Assembly (NCBI GenBank): GCA_902826685.1
Contig: CADEFT010000001.1
Coordinates: 225,777-289,776, forward strand
Direction: 5' to 3'
DNA length: 64,000 nt
From: an uncultured Acidobacteriota bacterium
GTDB lineage: Bacteria > Acidobacteriota > Terriglobia > Bryobacterales > Bryobacteraceae
Shown here: in pieces, positions 12,301 through 20,222 of the stretch
Layout: the number at the start of each line of letters is the position of its first letter
Position numbering within the stretch: position 1 is the first letter of the stretch
Position numbers and translations under genes: made by a program
Notes under the pieces: model-generated
Databases searched by the model: none
Seen by the model: only the letters and a program-made list of their open reading frames with translations
What the model was told of the DNA's origin: nothing

Positions 12301-13371
12301 GCGGCAAGCGGCCGCTGGAACCCGCTCGAAAAGGGCGGGAGCTGGTGCTTTGTAAGCAATGCGGTGCGCCTGGCCAATACCGCCAACGCCAACCAGCCCG
12401 GCATCTGGACCGTCAACCTCTTCGTGGCCGAGGCCCTGGTGATGACACGGACCTTCACCCTCGTCAAAGGGTTCACCCTGGAATCGAGGCTGATGACCAA
12501 AGACGTACCGGAAGGATGTATCGAGCCGGATCGCACCACCACGTACTTCCGCGGCGATCCACGCGCCAACGTCTGGTTCCTGGTCTCGAACCCCTCGGCG
12601 GGCGATGCGGCCATCGCCGAATTTGTCAAACCGGATGGCGAGGTGTACAGCACAGTCACCTGGGATGCAGTGGGGGAAGGGGGAAGGTCGCAGTGCTTTT
12701 GGGCCTGGATCGCCATCGCCGGCCAGGACCCGGCTTCGATCTTCGGCGAGTGGAAGGTCCGGGTCTCCTGGAATGGCGCCCCACTGTTCACCGAGGGTTT
12801 CCATATCGTCTCAGTGGAAGTGCCTAACAGGATGACCACGAAGGTTGTGCCCGAGGGTGCCGGCTGTCCCGTTCCCTCACCCACCCGGACTTTCACGACT
12901 TCCGACGAAGCCGTGATTGTCTGGTTCATCGTGCGGGGCGCCAAAGCCGGAGAGGCCCCGAGGGCCGACTTCCACGATCCTTCTGAGCGCCGGACCACCA
13001 CGTTCACCTGGCAGCCGCTACCCACCGACGGCAACTTTTGTTTCCGTGCAACATACCCGCTGACCAGCGCCGGGGCGTCGGCGTTGGGCTCCTGGACGAT
13101 CCGCGTCTTTTGGAACAACGTGTTTCTGTTCAGCCAGCCCTACACGATAGCCGAGCCGTCCGTATCCGAGACGGCCAGCTACCTTGGCGCGATGAAGGTT
13201 CGCGAAGAAACGGAGCAAGCCGGGGAGGTGCATCGGGCGCTGGAAGAGGTTCCCGCACATCGGCCGGAGGCAGGGGGCGCGCGCCGCGGAGCCGGACAGG
13301 CCGTCAGGAAGCCAGGTCCAGGCACGCTTATTCGGGACGCGTCTCCCGCTCCGCCGCCTTCGCCGCAATAG
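9391..13371 (+). CDS. Secreted subtilisin-like (S8) protease with tandem C-terminal modules
   Basis: A 1326-residue exported serine protease. A signal peptide ends near NLAAQTQ, and an inhibitor-like propeptide region (to about residue 150) contains FTFLNLLAGEIP. The S8 catalytic domain (about 160-450) has the Asp in AILDSGLNSAHP, His in DGHGTHVAGIVA, oxyanion Asn in VVAAGNSGP and Ser in LSGTSMAAPHVAG. A CARDB-like Ig segment and a BACON-like segment (GTGGWLAVSPASGALP) precede four tandem modules of about 114 residues. The last 70 residues are charged, low-complexity and overlap the converging phosphodiesterase gene; they may be read-through after a lost stop. ATG 9391 lacks a clear ribosome site. 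Confidence 0.9.
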   Translation: MSAKTALALVAVVCPNLAAQTQAVLVLLRDQPQRAVMEWAEGASALRRHLAEGDWNRAANRIAASEEEIALAQERLDRITLETRQMAAAGIAARTAPSQGSVRARMEALGARGVRGFTFLNLLAGEIPVGAIGELAAHPDVALVIPDEVYRGQLDVSTAAMGVNAFWSRSFTGAGESAAILDSGLNSAHPAFAGRRIVSRVFSTAAARNTLCFDDQADSADDKDGHGTHVAGIVASGGSPSFPAVTGVAKGLSNIYVLKTAFRSKELPGQCMGGTGGIGADLIAAIDWAAANTPVKIFNYSAGSAALTDDPGMSQIFDYYAETLDMLFVVAAGNSGPAPGTVAAPSIAFNVLSVANLDDRNTSSRSDDVVAASSSRGPTIRGRAKPDLAAPGTLINSARHDSTGFVNLSGTSMAAPHVAGAAVLVYQAGLKHPLPVRALLINTADASSGWEPGLGWGVVNLTRAQTEMNAVVRGTIAPGSVRFYRGTARADLKATLAWNRHVSISGQSIQASLNNLNLEAYSREGSALVRSDTNLNSVEQVRTTIRGEMLLKVKAEPAFLGGVTSEPFALAISEAGFTEIGAPVLSATCRWPASVAPGATFTLSCDVLNSGAMQASGVSGALEVPTGFPAVPPVNVETIAGGGRILATFTVRAPANPGQFALSAAFTSNLYGETFRAAAPIAVAVGGGNLTAVTVSVPRIDVSYRTGEPAPEPRTVQIGISAGSGSYSASATGTGGWLAVSPASGALPATLRIVIDPSRLAAGNHSGSVVVTAAGASNSPFTIPVNVSVHSTSSVRLDTRMLSKTVPAGTACTAPAPATSFLPTDARAYVWFNVSNTAAGDRPSMEWFAPDGTVHQTGEWQPVASAGGWCFWGSMPIAGATAAAKRGNWRVRVAWNATELFTLPFTIDSPITVRRSVVATEADASSPCTEPAAATRILTTDRQVFFWFLLDGTSGGETIRYEFLNPGRQTAASGRWNPLEKGGSWCFVSNAVRLANTANANQPGIWTVNLFVAEALVMTRTFTLVKGFTLESRLMTKDVPEGCIEPDRTTTYFRGDPRANVWFLVSNPSAGDAAIAEFVKPDGEVYSTVTWDAVGEGGRSQCFWAWIAIAGQDPASIFGEWKVRVSWNGAPLFTEGFHIVSVEVPNRMTTKVVPEGAGCPVPSPTRTFTTSDEAVIVWFIVRGAKAGEAPRADFHDPSERRTTTFTWQPLPTDGNFCFRATYPLTSAGASALGSWTIRVFWNNVFLFSQPYTIAEPSVSETASYLGAMKVREETEQAGEVHRALEEVPAHRPEAGGARRGAGQAVRKPGPGTLIRDASPAPPPSPQ
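11776..13149 (+). repeat. Four tandem ~114-residue modules inside the subtilase
   Basis: Modules begin near residues 796, 911, 1028 and 1142 (bases 11776, 12121, 12472, 12814). Each starts with a short strand and V-P-x-G or equivalent, has a Cys soon after, then V-W-F or F-W-F, a Pro-Asp-Gly-like turn, G-x-W-C-F or a variant with a second Cys, and closes with G-x-W-x-V-R-V-x-W-N followed by L-F-T-x-x-F. The two Cys per module suggest an internal disulfide. They look like divergent copies of one beta-sandwich domain whose family I do not recognise. Confidence 0.8.
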
Positions 13372-13868
13372 ACCGGCCGCGCGGGCCCAGTTCGATCGCC
13401 TTCAGCTCCGCCACCTTGCCCGCGCACCTCGAATTTCAGCACCGTGCGCATCTGGTGCCACCCCTGATGGCCCGCCGCGCCAGGGTTCATATGAATCAAT
13501 CCGAGCGCCTGGTCGCGCATCACGCGCAGGATATGCGAGTGGCCGCAGAGAAACAGCCCCGGCTTTCGAGCATGCAGTTCGGCCTTCACGCCGCGTTCAT
13601 AACCGCCGGGATAGCCGCCGATGTGTGTCATGTAGACGCGCAATCCCTCGCACTCCCATTCGAGTTTGCGCGGGACGGCCGCGCGCTCGGCCGCGCCATC
13701 GATGTTGCCCCATACGCCGCGCAGGGGCTTGAACCGCTCCAGGCGCTCGAGCACGCCCGGTCCGAAGTCGCCCGCATGCCACACCTCGTCGCAATCGGCG
13801 AAATAGGTGAATAAAACCTCATCCAGGAATCCGTGCGTGTCCGACATCAGGCCGATGCGCATTCCCAT
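13328..13868 (-). pseudogene. YfcE/MJ0936-type metallophosphodiesterase with a one-base frameshift near the 3' end
   Basis: The protein starts MGMRIGLMSDTHGF and has the calcineurin-like phosphoesterase metal motifs DTHGF, HAGDFG, GNIDG and CGHSHIL in order, so it belongs to the small YfcE family of binuclear-metal phosphodiesterases. The natural frame runs through MRTVLKFEVRG, then leaves homology and overruns far into the subtilase. Removing one C from the CCC at 13419-13421 gives EVRGKVAELKAIELGPRGRS and a stop at 13328-13330, a far more family-like end. Either a sequencing error or a recent frameshift explains this. All metal ligands lie before the shift. The start is 31 bases from the divergent DUF1080 start. 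Confidence 0.75.
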
Positions 13869-13899
13869 CAGCGTACGATAAACTCGGTGACGAAGCCTT

Positions 13900-14535
13900 A
13901 TGCGCACACTCGTTCTGTTCACCCTCGCGGCGTCCCTGTTCGCCGCCGACAAGCCCGCCAAGCCGGAGAAAGGATTCAAGTCTCTGTTCAACGGCAAAGA
14001 CTTCACCGGTTGGACGATCGCCAAGGAAAACGAAGGAACCTTCAGCATTAAGGAAGGCGCCATCGTCGCCAACGGCAATCGCTGCCATCTTTACTACACC
14101 GGCCCGGTGAACAAACATGAGTTCAAGGACTTCGAGCTCAAGGTGGACGTGATGACGCAGCCCAAATCGAACGGCGGCATCTATTTTCATACCGCCTACC
14201 AGGAAAAGAGCTGGCCGAGCAAGGGCTTCGAAGTGCAGGTCAACAACACGCATGGCGACTGGCGCAAGACCGCCGGTCTCTACGCGGTGGAAGATAACAA
14301 GGACAAAGTGGCCGAGGACGGCAAATGGTTCACCGAGCACATCGTGGTGAAAGGCAACGTCGTCACCACCTATGTCGATGGCAAGAAGGTGATCACCTGG
14401 ACCCAGCCTTCGGATTGGAAGGGGATCAAGGACACACCCGATCGCGTGATCGGTACAGGCACCTTCGCGCTGCAGGGCCACGACCCCGGCAGCACCGTGA
14501 TGTACAAGAATATCCGCGTCAAGCCGCTGAAGTAA
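13900..14535 (+). CDS. Secreted DUF1080 (3-keto-disaccharide hydrolase-like) protein
   Basis: A 211-residue exported protein with a short signal peptide (LVLFTLAASLFAAD). The body matches the DUF1080 concanavalin-like beta-sandwich family: FKSLFNGKDFTGWTI at the start, NGGIYFHTAYQ in the middle, GFEVQVNNT, then GTFALQGHDPGS and MYKNIRVKPL at the end. Members are abundant in Acidobacteria, Planctomycetes and Verrucomicrobia; some hydrolyse 3-keto-glycosides and others probably only bind carbohydrate. The M28 peptidase gene follows with a TAATG overlap, so the pair is one operon. The substrate is not predictable. Confidence 0.87.
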   Translation: MRTLVLFTLAASLFAADKPAKPEKGFKSLFNGKDFTGWTIAKENEGTFSIKEGAIVANGNRCHLYYTGPVNKHEFKDFELKVDVMTQPKSNGGIYFHTAYQEKSWPSKGFEVQVNNTHGDWRKTAGLYAVEDNKDKVAEDGKWFTEHIVVKGNVVTTYVDGKKVITWTQPSDWKGIKDTPDRVIGTGTFALQGHDPGSTVMYKNIRVKPLK

Positions 14536-16127
14536 TGCGCCTGCTTCCCTTGCTGATATGGGCTTCGGCCCTATGCGACGCCCAGGACGGCACGCGGATC
14601 CGGGCTCATGTGAAGTTCCTCGCGAGCGACCTGCTCGAGGGCCGCGGCGTCGGGGTGCGCGGCGGCGAGCTTGCCAGCGAATACCTGGCTACGCAGCTCG
14701 CCCTGATGGGACTGAAGCCGGCCGGCGATAACGGAACTTTCTTTCAGGCCGTGCCGCTGGTGGGCGTGAATCCGCTGCCCGGCGCGCGACTCTCCGTTCA
14801 AGGCGGCGGAAAGTCCTTCGATCTCCGCTGGCTCGACGACTTCGTCGGCTACACGCTGCGGCAGAGCGAGTCGGCGTCGATCGACGGCGAGGCCGTCTTC
14901 CTGGGCCATGGCATCTCCGCCCCGGAGTTCAATTGGGACGATTACCGCAACGTGGACGTGAAGGGCAAGGTGGTGGTGCTCTTCACGGGGGAACCGCCCT
15001 CCGAGGATCCGAAATTCTTCGGCGGCCGGGCGCTCACTTACTACGGCCGCTGGACCTACAAGTACGAAGAAGCCGCGCGGCGCGGGGCCATGGCCTGCAT
15101 CATCGTCCACACCACGGCGACCGCCAGCTACGGCTTTGAAGTGGTGCGCAGTTCCTGGGGCCGCGAGGACATGCAGGTAAAGCTCGAGGCCAACCAGCCC
15201 GCTCTGCAGTTTGCCGGCTGGGTCACCGGCGAAACCGGCGACCGCCTGTTCGGTCTGGCCGGCAAATCCACGGCGGAGATGTTGAAGCTGGCCGATACGC
15301 CCGGGTTTCAGCCGATGCCGCTGCTTCTGCGTTTCAAGGGAAGTTTCCCGGCCAAAGTGCGCACACTCGAATCGCGCAACGTGGTGGGCATGGTACCGGG
15401 CAGCGATCCACGCAAGAAAGACGAGGCGGTGGTGTTCAGCGCGCACTGGGATCACCTGGGCATCAATCGTACGGCGCAGGGCGACGGCATTTACAATGGA
15501 GCCGTCGACAACGCCACCGGATGCGGCATGGTGCTTGAAATGGCCCGCGCCTGGCAGGCGCTCGATCACAAGCCGCGGCGGTCCGCTCTCTTTCTGTTCG
15601 TGACGGCGGAAGAAAACGGCCTGCGCGGTTCGGAATACTACGGGCGCCATCCGTTCGTCCCCGCCGCCAAAACCGCGCTTAACCTGAACTTCGATGCGTT
15701 CTATCCCTTTGGACGTACCGCCGATATCGTGACCACCGGCGCCGACCGGACCACGGTCTGGCCCACGGTGCAAAACATGGCGCGCCGTTTTCACCTGGAG
15801 ATTACACCCGATCCCAGGCCGGAACATGGCACTTACTATCGTTCCGATCATTTCTCGATGGCGCGTGTCGGCATCCCCTCGTTTTCGATCAATATGGGGA
15901 ACAAGTTCGCGGGCAAGCCTCCGGGATACGGCGATCGCATCTTCGAGGAATACAACTCGAACCACTATCACCAGCCGTCGGATGAATATCGCGACTCGTG
16001 GGATTTTTCAGGCATCGAAGAGATCGCCCGCTTCGGATTCGCGGTGGGACTCGAAGTGGCCAACTCCGAAAAGATGCCGACCTGGCGCGCCGGCGATGAA
16101 TTTCTATCCGCTCGCGAGAAGAACTGA
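14535..16127 (+). CDS. Secreted M28-family zinc aminopeptidase with PA domain
   Basis: A 530-residue exported metallopeptidase. A signal peptide (LLPLLIWASALCDAQ) is followed by an N-terminal M28 segment (HVKFLASDLLEGRGVG), a protease-associated insertion (residues about 130-270) and the catalytic core. The dizinc ligands are visible: His in AHWDHLG, Asp in GAVDNATGCG, the Glu pair in TAEENGLRGS, and His in YRSDHFSMAR. The start is the ATG that overlaps the DUF1080 stop by one base, which places the signal peptide at the N terminus. It likely trims N-terminal residues from peptides outside the cytoplasm. The stop abuts the stop of the converging response regulator. Confidence 0.9.
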   Translation: MRLLPLLIWASALCDAQDGTRIRAHVKFLASDLLEGRGVGVRGGELASEYLATQLALMGLKPAGDNGTFFQAVPLVGVNPLPGARLSVQGGGKSFDLRWLDDFVGYTLRQSESASIDGEAVFLGHGISAPEFNWDDYRNVDVKGKVVVLFTGEPPSEDPKFFGGRALTYYGRWTYKYEEAARRGAMACIIVHTTATASYGFEVVRSSWGREDMQVKLEANQPALQFAGWVTGETGDRLFGLAGKSTAEMLKLADTPGFQPMPLLLRFKGSFPAKVRTLESRNVVGMVPGSDPRKKDEAVVFSAHWDHLGINRTAQGDGIYNGAVDNATGCGMVLEMARAWQALDHKPRRSALFLFVTAEENGLRGSEYYGRHPFVPAAKTALNLNFDAFYPFGRTADIVTTGADRTTVWPTVQNMARRFHLEITPDPRPEHGTYYRSDHFSMARVGIPSFSINMGNKFAGKPPGYGDRIFEEYNSNHYHQPSDEYRDSWDFSGIEEIARFGFAVGLEVANSEKMPTWRAGDEFLSAREKN

Positions 16128-16808
16128 TCAGGGGCGAGGGCCGACCAGGCCGTGAAACATCGCAAACCGCGTCAGTTCCGCGGCGTTGCCAACGCCCACT
16201 TTCTTCATCAGATTCTTGCGGTAAGTTCGCACCGTCTGCACGGAAAGATCGAGTAGCACGGCGATCTCCTTGCTTGACTTGCCGGAAGCGATCAGCCGCA
16301 ACAATTGCACCTCGCGCGGAGACAGCCCCGCGACGGCAACGGGCGGCGCCTGAACGCGCCGGTCCATGTGGCCGTCGCGCAACGAGCTGAAGATGCGATC
16401 GGCGATGACGGGGCCAAGAAACACGCCGCCGCGAGAAACGCTGCGGATGGCGTCCAGAAGCGAAGCGGACGTCGTGTTGCGCGGCAGCAGACCGTGCACG
16501 CCGGCCTTCACGATATCGAGCGGGGCTTCCGAATCGCCTTCGTTTGAGAACGCGACCACGCGCAGCGAGTTGTTGTCACGGAACAGGGCGCGTACGCCGG
16601 CAGGGCCTGTATGATCGAACATTTTCAGATCGACCACGGCCACGTCGGCCGGCTGGCGTTTGAGAAAGAGAATGGCCTGTGGAACGGAGTCCGTCTCACC
16701 GATCACCCGGAAATCCCGATGGGCCTCGATTACCGTGCGAAGCGCTTCGCGAAATAATCTGTGATCTTCAATCAGGAGCACTCGAATCGGGCTGGATTGA
16801 TCGCTCAT
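16128..16808 (-). CDS. NarL/FixJ-type response regulator
   Basis: A 226-residue two-domain regulator: a receiver domain at about residues 8-125 and a LuxR-type helix-turn-helix at about 155-220 (LSPREVQLLRLIASGKSSKEIA, with the recognition helix in QTVRTYRKNLMKK). The predicted phospho-acceptor is Asp60 in VAVVDLKMFD, with the acidic pair in LLIEDH. The position normally held by the invariant receiver lysine (family GYLLKDA) reads GLLPRNT, so Lys is replaced by Arg. No partner kinase is adjacent, making it an orphan regulator. It lies 101 bases downstream of the mutS-like gene. Confidence 0.88.
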   Translation of the reverse strand: MSDQSSPIRVLLIEDHRLFREALRTVIEAHRDFRVIGETDSVPQAILFLKRQPADVAVVDLKMFDHTGPAGVRALFRDNNSLRVVAFSNEGDSEAPLDIVKAGVHGLLPRNTTSASLLDAIRSVSRGGVFLGPVIADRIFSSLRDGHMDRRVQAPPVAVAGLSPREVQLLRLIASGKSSKEIAVLLDLSVQTVRTYRKNLMKKVGVGNAAELTRFAMFHGLVGPRP

Positions 16809-16909
16809 TCCGAGACCGCTGGCTTAGGCAACAAAGTAGTGAGTATGACCCTAACCTAGCCGCGATGGCAATACCCACACAAGCGGAGACAGCCGGTACT
16901 AGGAAGCGT

Positions 16910-18685
16910 TCAAACTTCTAGACCGATCGAGCGCATTAGCTCGAGGGCGTTGCTTTTCAGGACGACCCCGGGGCGCAGGCGGTAATCGAAAATCAGCCGC
17001 CCGTCGCGCATGGTGTCCTCGAAATGAAAGTTGGCGGCCGCCGGGCCGAGATTCTCGGCGATCGCCGTCAGGGCGAGATCGTGCGTGGTCACCATGCCGA
17101 GCGCGCCGCGTGCCACCAGCGCTCGCAGCACGCCCTCGGCGCCGATGCGGCGGTCGTGCGAATTGGTACCGCCTAGAAATTCGTCGAGCAGAAACAACGC
17201 CCCGCCGCCGTCCACCGTCAGATCCACGATCTGTTTCAGCCTGGTGATCTCCGCATAGAAGCGCGAACTGCCGCCCTGCAGCGAATCGTTGATACGAATC
17301 GAAGCGCCCACGGCGAGCGGGCATAGACGCAGGCGCCCGGCGCGGACCACGCCGCCCGCCATGGCCAGCACGGCGTTGATGCCGACGGTGCGCAGATAGG
17401 TGCTCTTGCCGGACATATTCGATCCGCTGATTACCAGCAGCCGCGGCTCCGGCGCGAGATACGCGGGATTGCGCACGCACTTCGACGCTTCGAGCAGCGG
17501 ATGCCCCAGTTGCTCCCCATCGAATACACGCTCCGCGGCGATCTCCGGAAAGGGATCGGCGGGATGTTCATAGCTATACGCCGCCAGCGACAGCAGCGCT
17601 TCCATCTCGCTCACCGCATCGATCCAGCGGCGCACCTGCGGACCGTTGCGCGCCTTCCACCGTTCCACCGCGAAGGCCAGATGCGTGCCGTAAAGAAGCG
17701 GCGGGCCGATGGTCCGCATCGCGACGTTATCGCGGGAGTCGATCAGTTCCTTCAACCGGTAAAGACGCGCGATGGGAACCGACGGAGGCTCGCCCAGGCC
17801 GCGCAGCGATTCGGAAAGCCGCCGCGGCAGCTCGCTTGAGAACGATTCCACTTCCAGGCGCCGCAGCAATCCGCGCAGCAGGCTGATTTCCTCCACCGCT
17901 TCTTCCACATGCACCAGCACGGCGAGCACGCGCGGGCGCAACAGAAAGCCAACCGCGGCCGTCGCCGCCCCCGCCAGCATCACGCCGGTCACCAGTCCGG
18001 TGCGGCTCCAGAAAAGGAATCCGGCCAGCAGCAGAACGTTCGCCGCCAGCGCCAGCCCACGCCAGGCCGGCAGCACGGCGGGCGATTCGGCCCAATCGAC
18101 CAGCGCCCGCGAGCGCAGCTTGCCGCGCGCCTCTTCGCCGAGCGTGAACACGTGTTCCCGCAGATCGAGCTTTTCGCGCAGTTCCGTCACCGCTTCCTGC
18201 CGCGCGAGAATCGTCTCGCGGGCGGCGCCGCCTTTCAACCACGAGGCCAGCCGCTCCTCCCCGCCATGCGTGCGCGCGGCGTTCAACAGCTCGAACAGGC
18301 TGCCCTTGCCGAACAGATCGAGATCGGCGGCGTAGGGATGCTCCGGATCCTCAAACTCATCGCCCGGCTCGCCCGTGCCGGTCCAGCGATCCTCGATACG
18401 CGCCAGCCCGCGTTCATAGAAGCGCGCCGCCCGATCCGCCATCGCCCGCCGCCGCACCACCCGCTCATGCCATACCGCCAGCGGGACGAAAGCCAGCACC
18501 GGCAACAGCAGGCACCAGCCCGGCAGCGTTTTTTGCGCGAAAACCATCCAGGCGATGGCCGCGGCGCCAATGCCAACCAGCAGCCGCACGTTTCCGATGG
18601 TGATGTGCTGGCGCTGTTCCCGCGCCGCCAAAGCCTTGCGCTCCTCCAGACGCTGGCGGTAGATCTCCGCCGGAGCCTGGCTCAC
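16910..18685 (-). CDS. Membrane-anchored MutS-like ATPase
   Basis: A 591-residue protein with a C-terminal MutS-type ABC ATPase: Walker A GSNMSGKSTYL near residue 420, the segment INDSLQGGSSRFYAEI, and Walker B ALFLLDEFLGGTN followed by MVTTHDLAL. The N-terminal mismatch-recognition domains of true MutS are missing. Instead there are two hydrophobic hairpins, at about residues 30-75 and 210-250, so it is probably membrane-bound. GTG 18685 overlaps the hpt stop (GTGA) with a GGAGGA element three bases upstream, closer than ideal. It belongs to a poorly understood MutS-related family. A role in DNA repair should not be assumed. Confidence 0.85.
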   Translation of the reverse strand: MSQAPAEIYRQRLEERKALAAREQRQHITIGNVRLLVGIGAAAIAWMVFAQKTLPGWCLLLPVLAFVPLAVWHERVVRRRAMADRAARFYERGLARIEDRWTGTGEPGDEFEDPEHPYAADLDLFGKGSLFELLNAARTHGGEERLASWLKGGAARETILARQEAVTELREKLDLREHVFTLGEEARGKLRSRALVDWAESPAVLPAWRGLALAANVLLLAGFLFWSRTGLVTGVMLAGAATAAVGFLLRPRVLAVLVHVEEAVEEISLLRGLLRRLEVESFSSELPRRLSESLRGLGEPPSVPIARLYRLKELIDSRDNVAMRTIGPPLLYGTHLAFAVERWKARNGPQVRRWIDAVSEMEALLSLAAYSYEHPADPFPEIAAERVFDGEQLGHPLLEASKCVRNPAYLAPEPRLLVISGSNMSGKSTYLRTVGINAVLAMAGGVVRAGRLRLCPLAVGASIRINDSLQGGSSRFYAEITRLKQIVDLTVDGGGALFLLDEFLGGTNSHDRRIGAEGVLRALVARGALGMVTTHDLALTAIAENLGPAAANFHFEDTMRDGRLIFDYRLRPGVVLKSNALELMRSIGLEV

Positions 18686-19212
18686 GATTCCTCCAGCACG
18701 CACACGTCGCGTAACTGGCGGTAATCCTCGGCGTAATCGAGCCCGTAGCCCACCACGAATTCATCGGGAATCTGAAAGCCCACATAGTCGACCGGCACCG
18801 GCCGCTTGCGGCGCTCCGGCTTATCGAGCAGCGCCGCGATACGAATCGACTTCGGCTTGCGCTGCTGCAGAATCTGTACCAGGTAGTTGAGCGTGATGCC
18901 GCTATCGAGGATGTCTTCCACGATCAGGATGTCGAAACCTTCGATGGAGGTGTCGAGGTCCTTGGTGAGCTTCACTTCGCCGGACGACGTCTTGCCGCGC
19001 CCGTAGCTGGAGATGCCGATGAAGTCGAGACGCACCGGGTGCCGGATCGCCCGCACCAGGTCGGCGTAGAACAGCACCGCGCCCTTCAGCACGCAGACCA
19101 CATAGAGCGGACCCGAGCCTTCATAATCGGCGTCGATCCGCGCGGCCAGTTCGGCGATGCGCGCCTCGATGCGCCCGGCTGAAATCAGAACACGCAATCT
19201 TGCCGTACTCAC
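18682..19212 (-). CDS. hpt: Hypoxanthine phosphoribosyltransferase
   Basis: A 176-residue type I phosphoribosyltransferase that salvages hypoxanthine or guanine with PRPP to IMP or GMP. The PRPP-binding loop VEDILDSGITLNYL is clear, as are VCVLKGAVLFYADL near the N terminus and DEFVVGYGLDYAEDYR near the C terminus, both typical of HPRT. GTG 19212 overlaps the stop of the upstream OCD-like gene as GTGA, and starting there gives the usual family length. The downstream mutS-like gene also overlaps by GTGA, so the three genes are translationally coupled. Confidence 0.93.
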   Translation of the reverse strand: MSTARLRVLISAGRIEARIAELAARIDADYEGSGPLYVVCVLKGAVLFYADLVRAIRHPVRLDFIGISSYGRGKTSSGEVKLTKDLDTSIEGFDILIVEDILDSGITLNYLVQILQQRKPKSIRIAALLDKPERRKRPVPVDYVGFQIPDEFVVGYGLDYAEDYRQLRDVCVLEES

Positions 19213-20177
19213 CCTAAGGAGTATACCCGCTCGCCGTCGCGGCCCGGCGCGAGCGCGCGTGCCCGCCAATAGACCAGCGCCGCCGCCGTCACATCCTCCA
19301 CCGCCAGGCCCAGCGATTTGAAGATCGTAATCTCGCGCTCCGTCTCACGCCCCAGCACGCTGCCTCCCAGCACCTCCCCCAGTTCGCCGCGGATATGATC
19401 GGGAGCGATACGCCCCTGGCGGATGGCTTGCAGAATGTCGCCCGATTCCACCAGCGCCGCCGCGCACGAATCGACGTACAGACGCGCCATGGGAAGCAGG
19501 GCGGGGTCCATTTCGGTCTGATCCGGCCGCGCCGCGCCGATCGAGATCACGTGCGTGCCGGGCCGGATCCATCCGGCCTCCACCACGGGCACCGGCGAGG
19601 AAGTGGCCAGCACCAGCACATCGGCCGCGCGCGCCACCTGTTCGGCCGACCGCGCCGCCTCCACCTTTCCCCCGCTTTCTTTCACGAAGCGTTCCAGACG
19701 ATCGCCGTTCGGGCTCCAGGCCAGGATGCGCTGAAAGGCGCGGAGGCGGGGCAGGAATTCGAGATGGCCGCGCGCCTGGACGCCGGAGCCCAGAATGCCG
19801 AGCGTGGCCGAATCGTCTCGCGCCAATGCCTTCATCGAAAGCGCGGAGACGGCCGCCGTGCGCGCCTCGGTGAGGTAACGGCCGCCCACCATCGCCTGCA
19901 ATCCGCCCTGCAGCGGGTCCCATAGAAATACGGTGGCGTCGTGCGTCGGAGTATCCGAATTGTCAGGGCAGACGGTAACGACTTTCGCGCCCAGCAGGTT
20001 GGCCGTGAACGCGGGCATGAAGCAGGCGAAAGAGTGCGGCGACGGCAGGTCGATGGTGGTGCGAACGGGCTGCACCGCCTGCCCGCAGGAGAATCCGATC
20101 AGCGCGTGTTCGAGCGCTGAAAGCAGATCGTCGGGCGAGAGCAGGTTCCGGACTTGCCGCTCGGAAATCACCAGCAT
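19209..20177 (-). CDS. Ornithine cyclodeaminase/mu-crystallin family protein
   Basis: A 322-residue NAD(P)-dependent oxidoreductase-like protein. It begins with MLVISERQVRNLLSPDDL and has the substrate-region block GGRYLTEARTAAVSALSMK, the Rossmann signature LGILGSGVQARGHLE at about residue 130, and HVISIGAARPDQTEMD. Family members include ornithine cyclodeaminase, alanine dehydrogenase and imine reductases, so the reaction is uncertain. Its stop overlaps the hpt GTG, making it first in the OCD-hpt-mutS run. The region upstream (20178-20222) holds a hairpin downstream of the LytTR gene. Confidence 0.85.
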   Translation of the reverse strand: MLVISERQVRNLLSPDDLLSALEHALIGFSCGQAVQPVRTTIDLPSPHSFACFMPAFTANLLGAKVVTVCPDNSDTPTHDATVFLWDPLQGGLQAMVGGRYLTEARTAAVSALSMKALARDDSATLGILGSGVQARGHLEFLPRLRAFQRILAWSPNGDRLERFVKESGGKVEAARSAEQVARAADVLVLATSSPVPVVEAGWIRPGTHVISIGAARPDQTEMDPALLPMARLYVDSCAAALVESGDILQAIRQGRIAPDHIRGELGEVLGGSVLGRETEREITIFKSLGLAVEDVTAAALVYWRARALAPGRDGERVYSLG

Positions 20178-20201
20178 GAATGGTCTCGCTTTAGATTACC
20201 G

Positions 20202-20218
20202 CCGCCCGCCGCGGGCGG
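20202..20218 (-). terminator. GC hairpin downstream of the LytTR regulator gene
   Basis: CCGCCCG and CGGGCGG form a perfect 7-bp stem with a 3-base loop, starting five bases beyond the LytTR stop on the minus strand. No strong T-tract follows, so it may terminate or only attenuate transcription into the OCD-like gene. Confidence 0.5.
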
Positions 20219-20222
20219 TTTC

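Noticed and set aside
13018..13368. Minus-strand frame opposite the end of the subtilase
   Set aside because: It overlaps the fourth module antisense and lacks any coding signature.
14571..15971. Open frame of 466 codons antisense to the M28 peptidase
   Set aside because: The plus-strand peptidase has all zinc ligands; the antisense frame has no recognisable domain.
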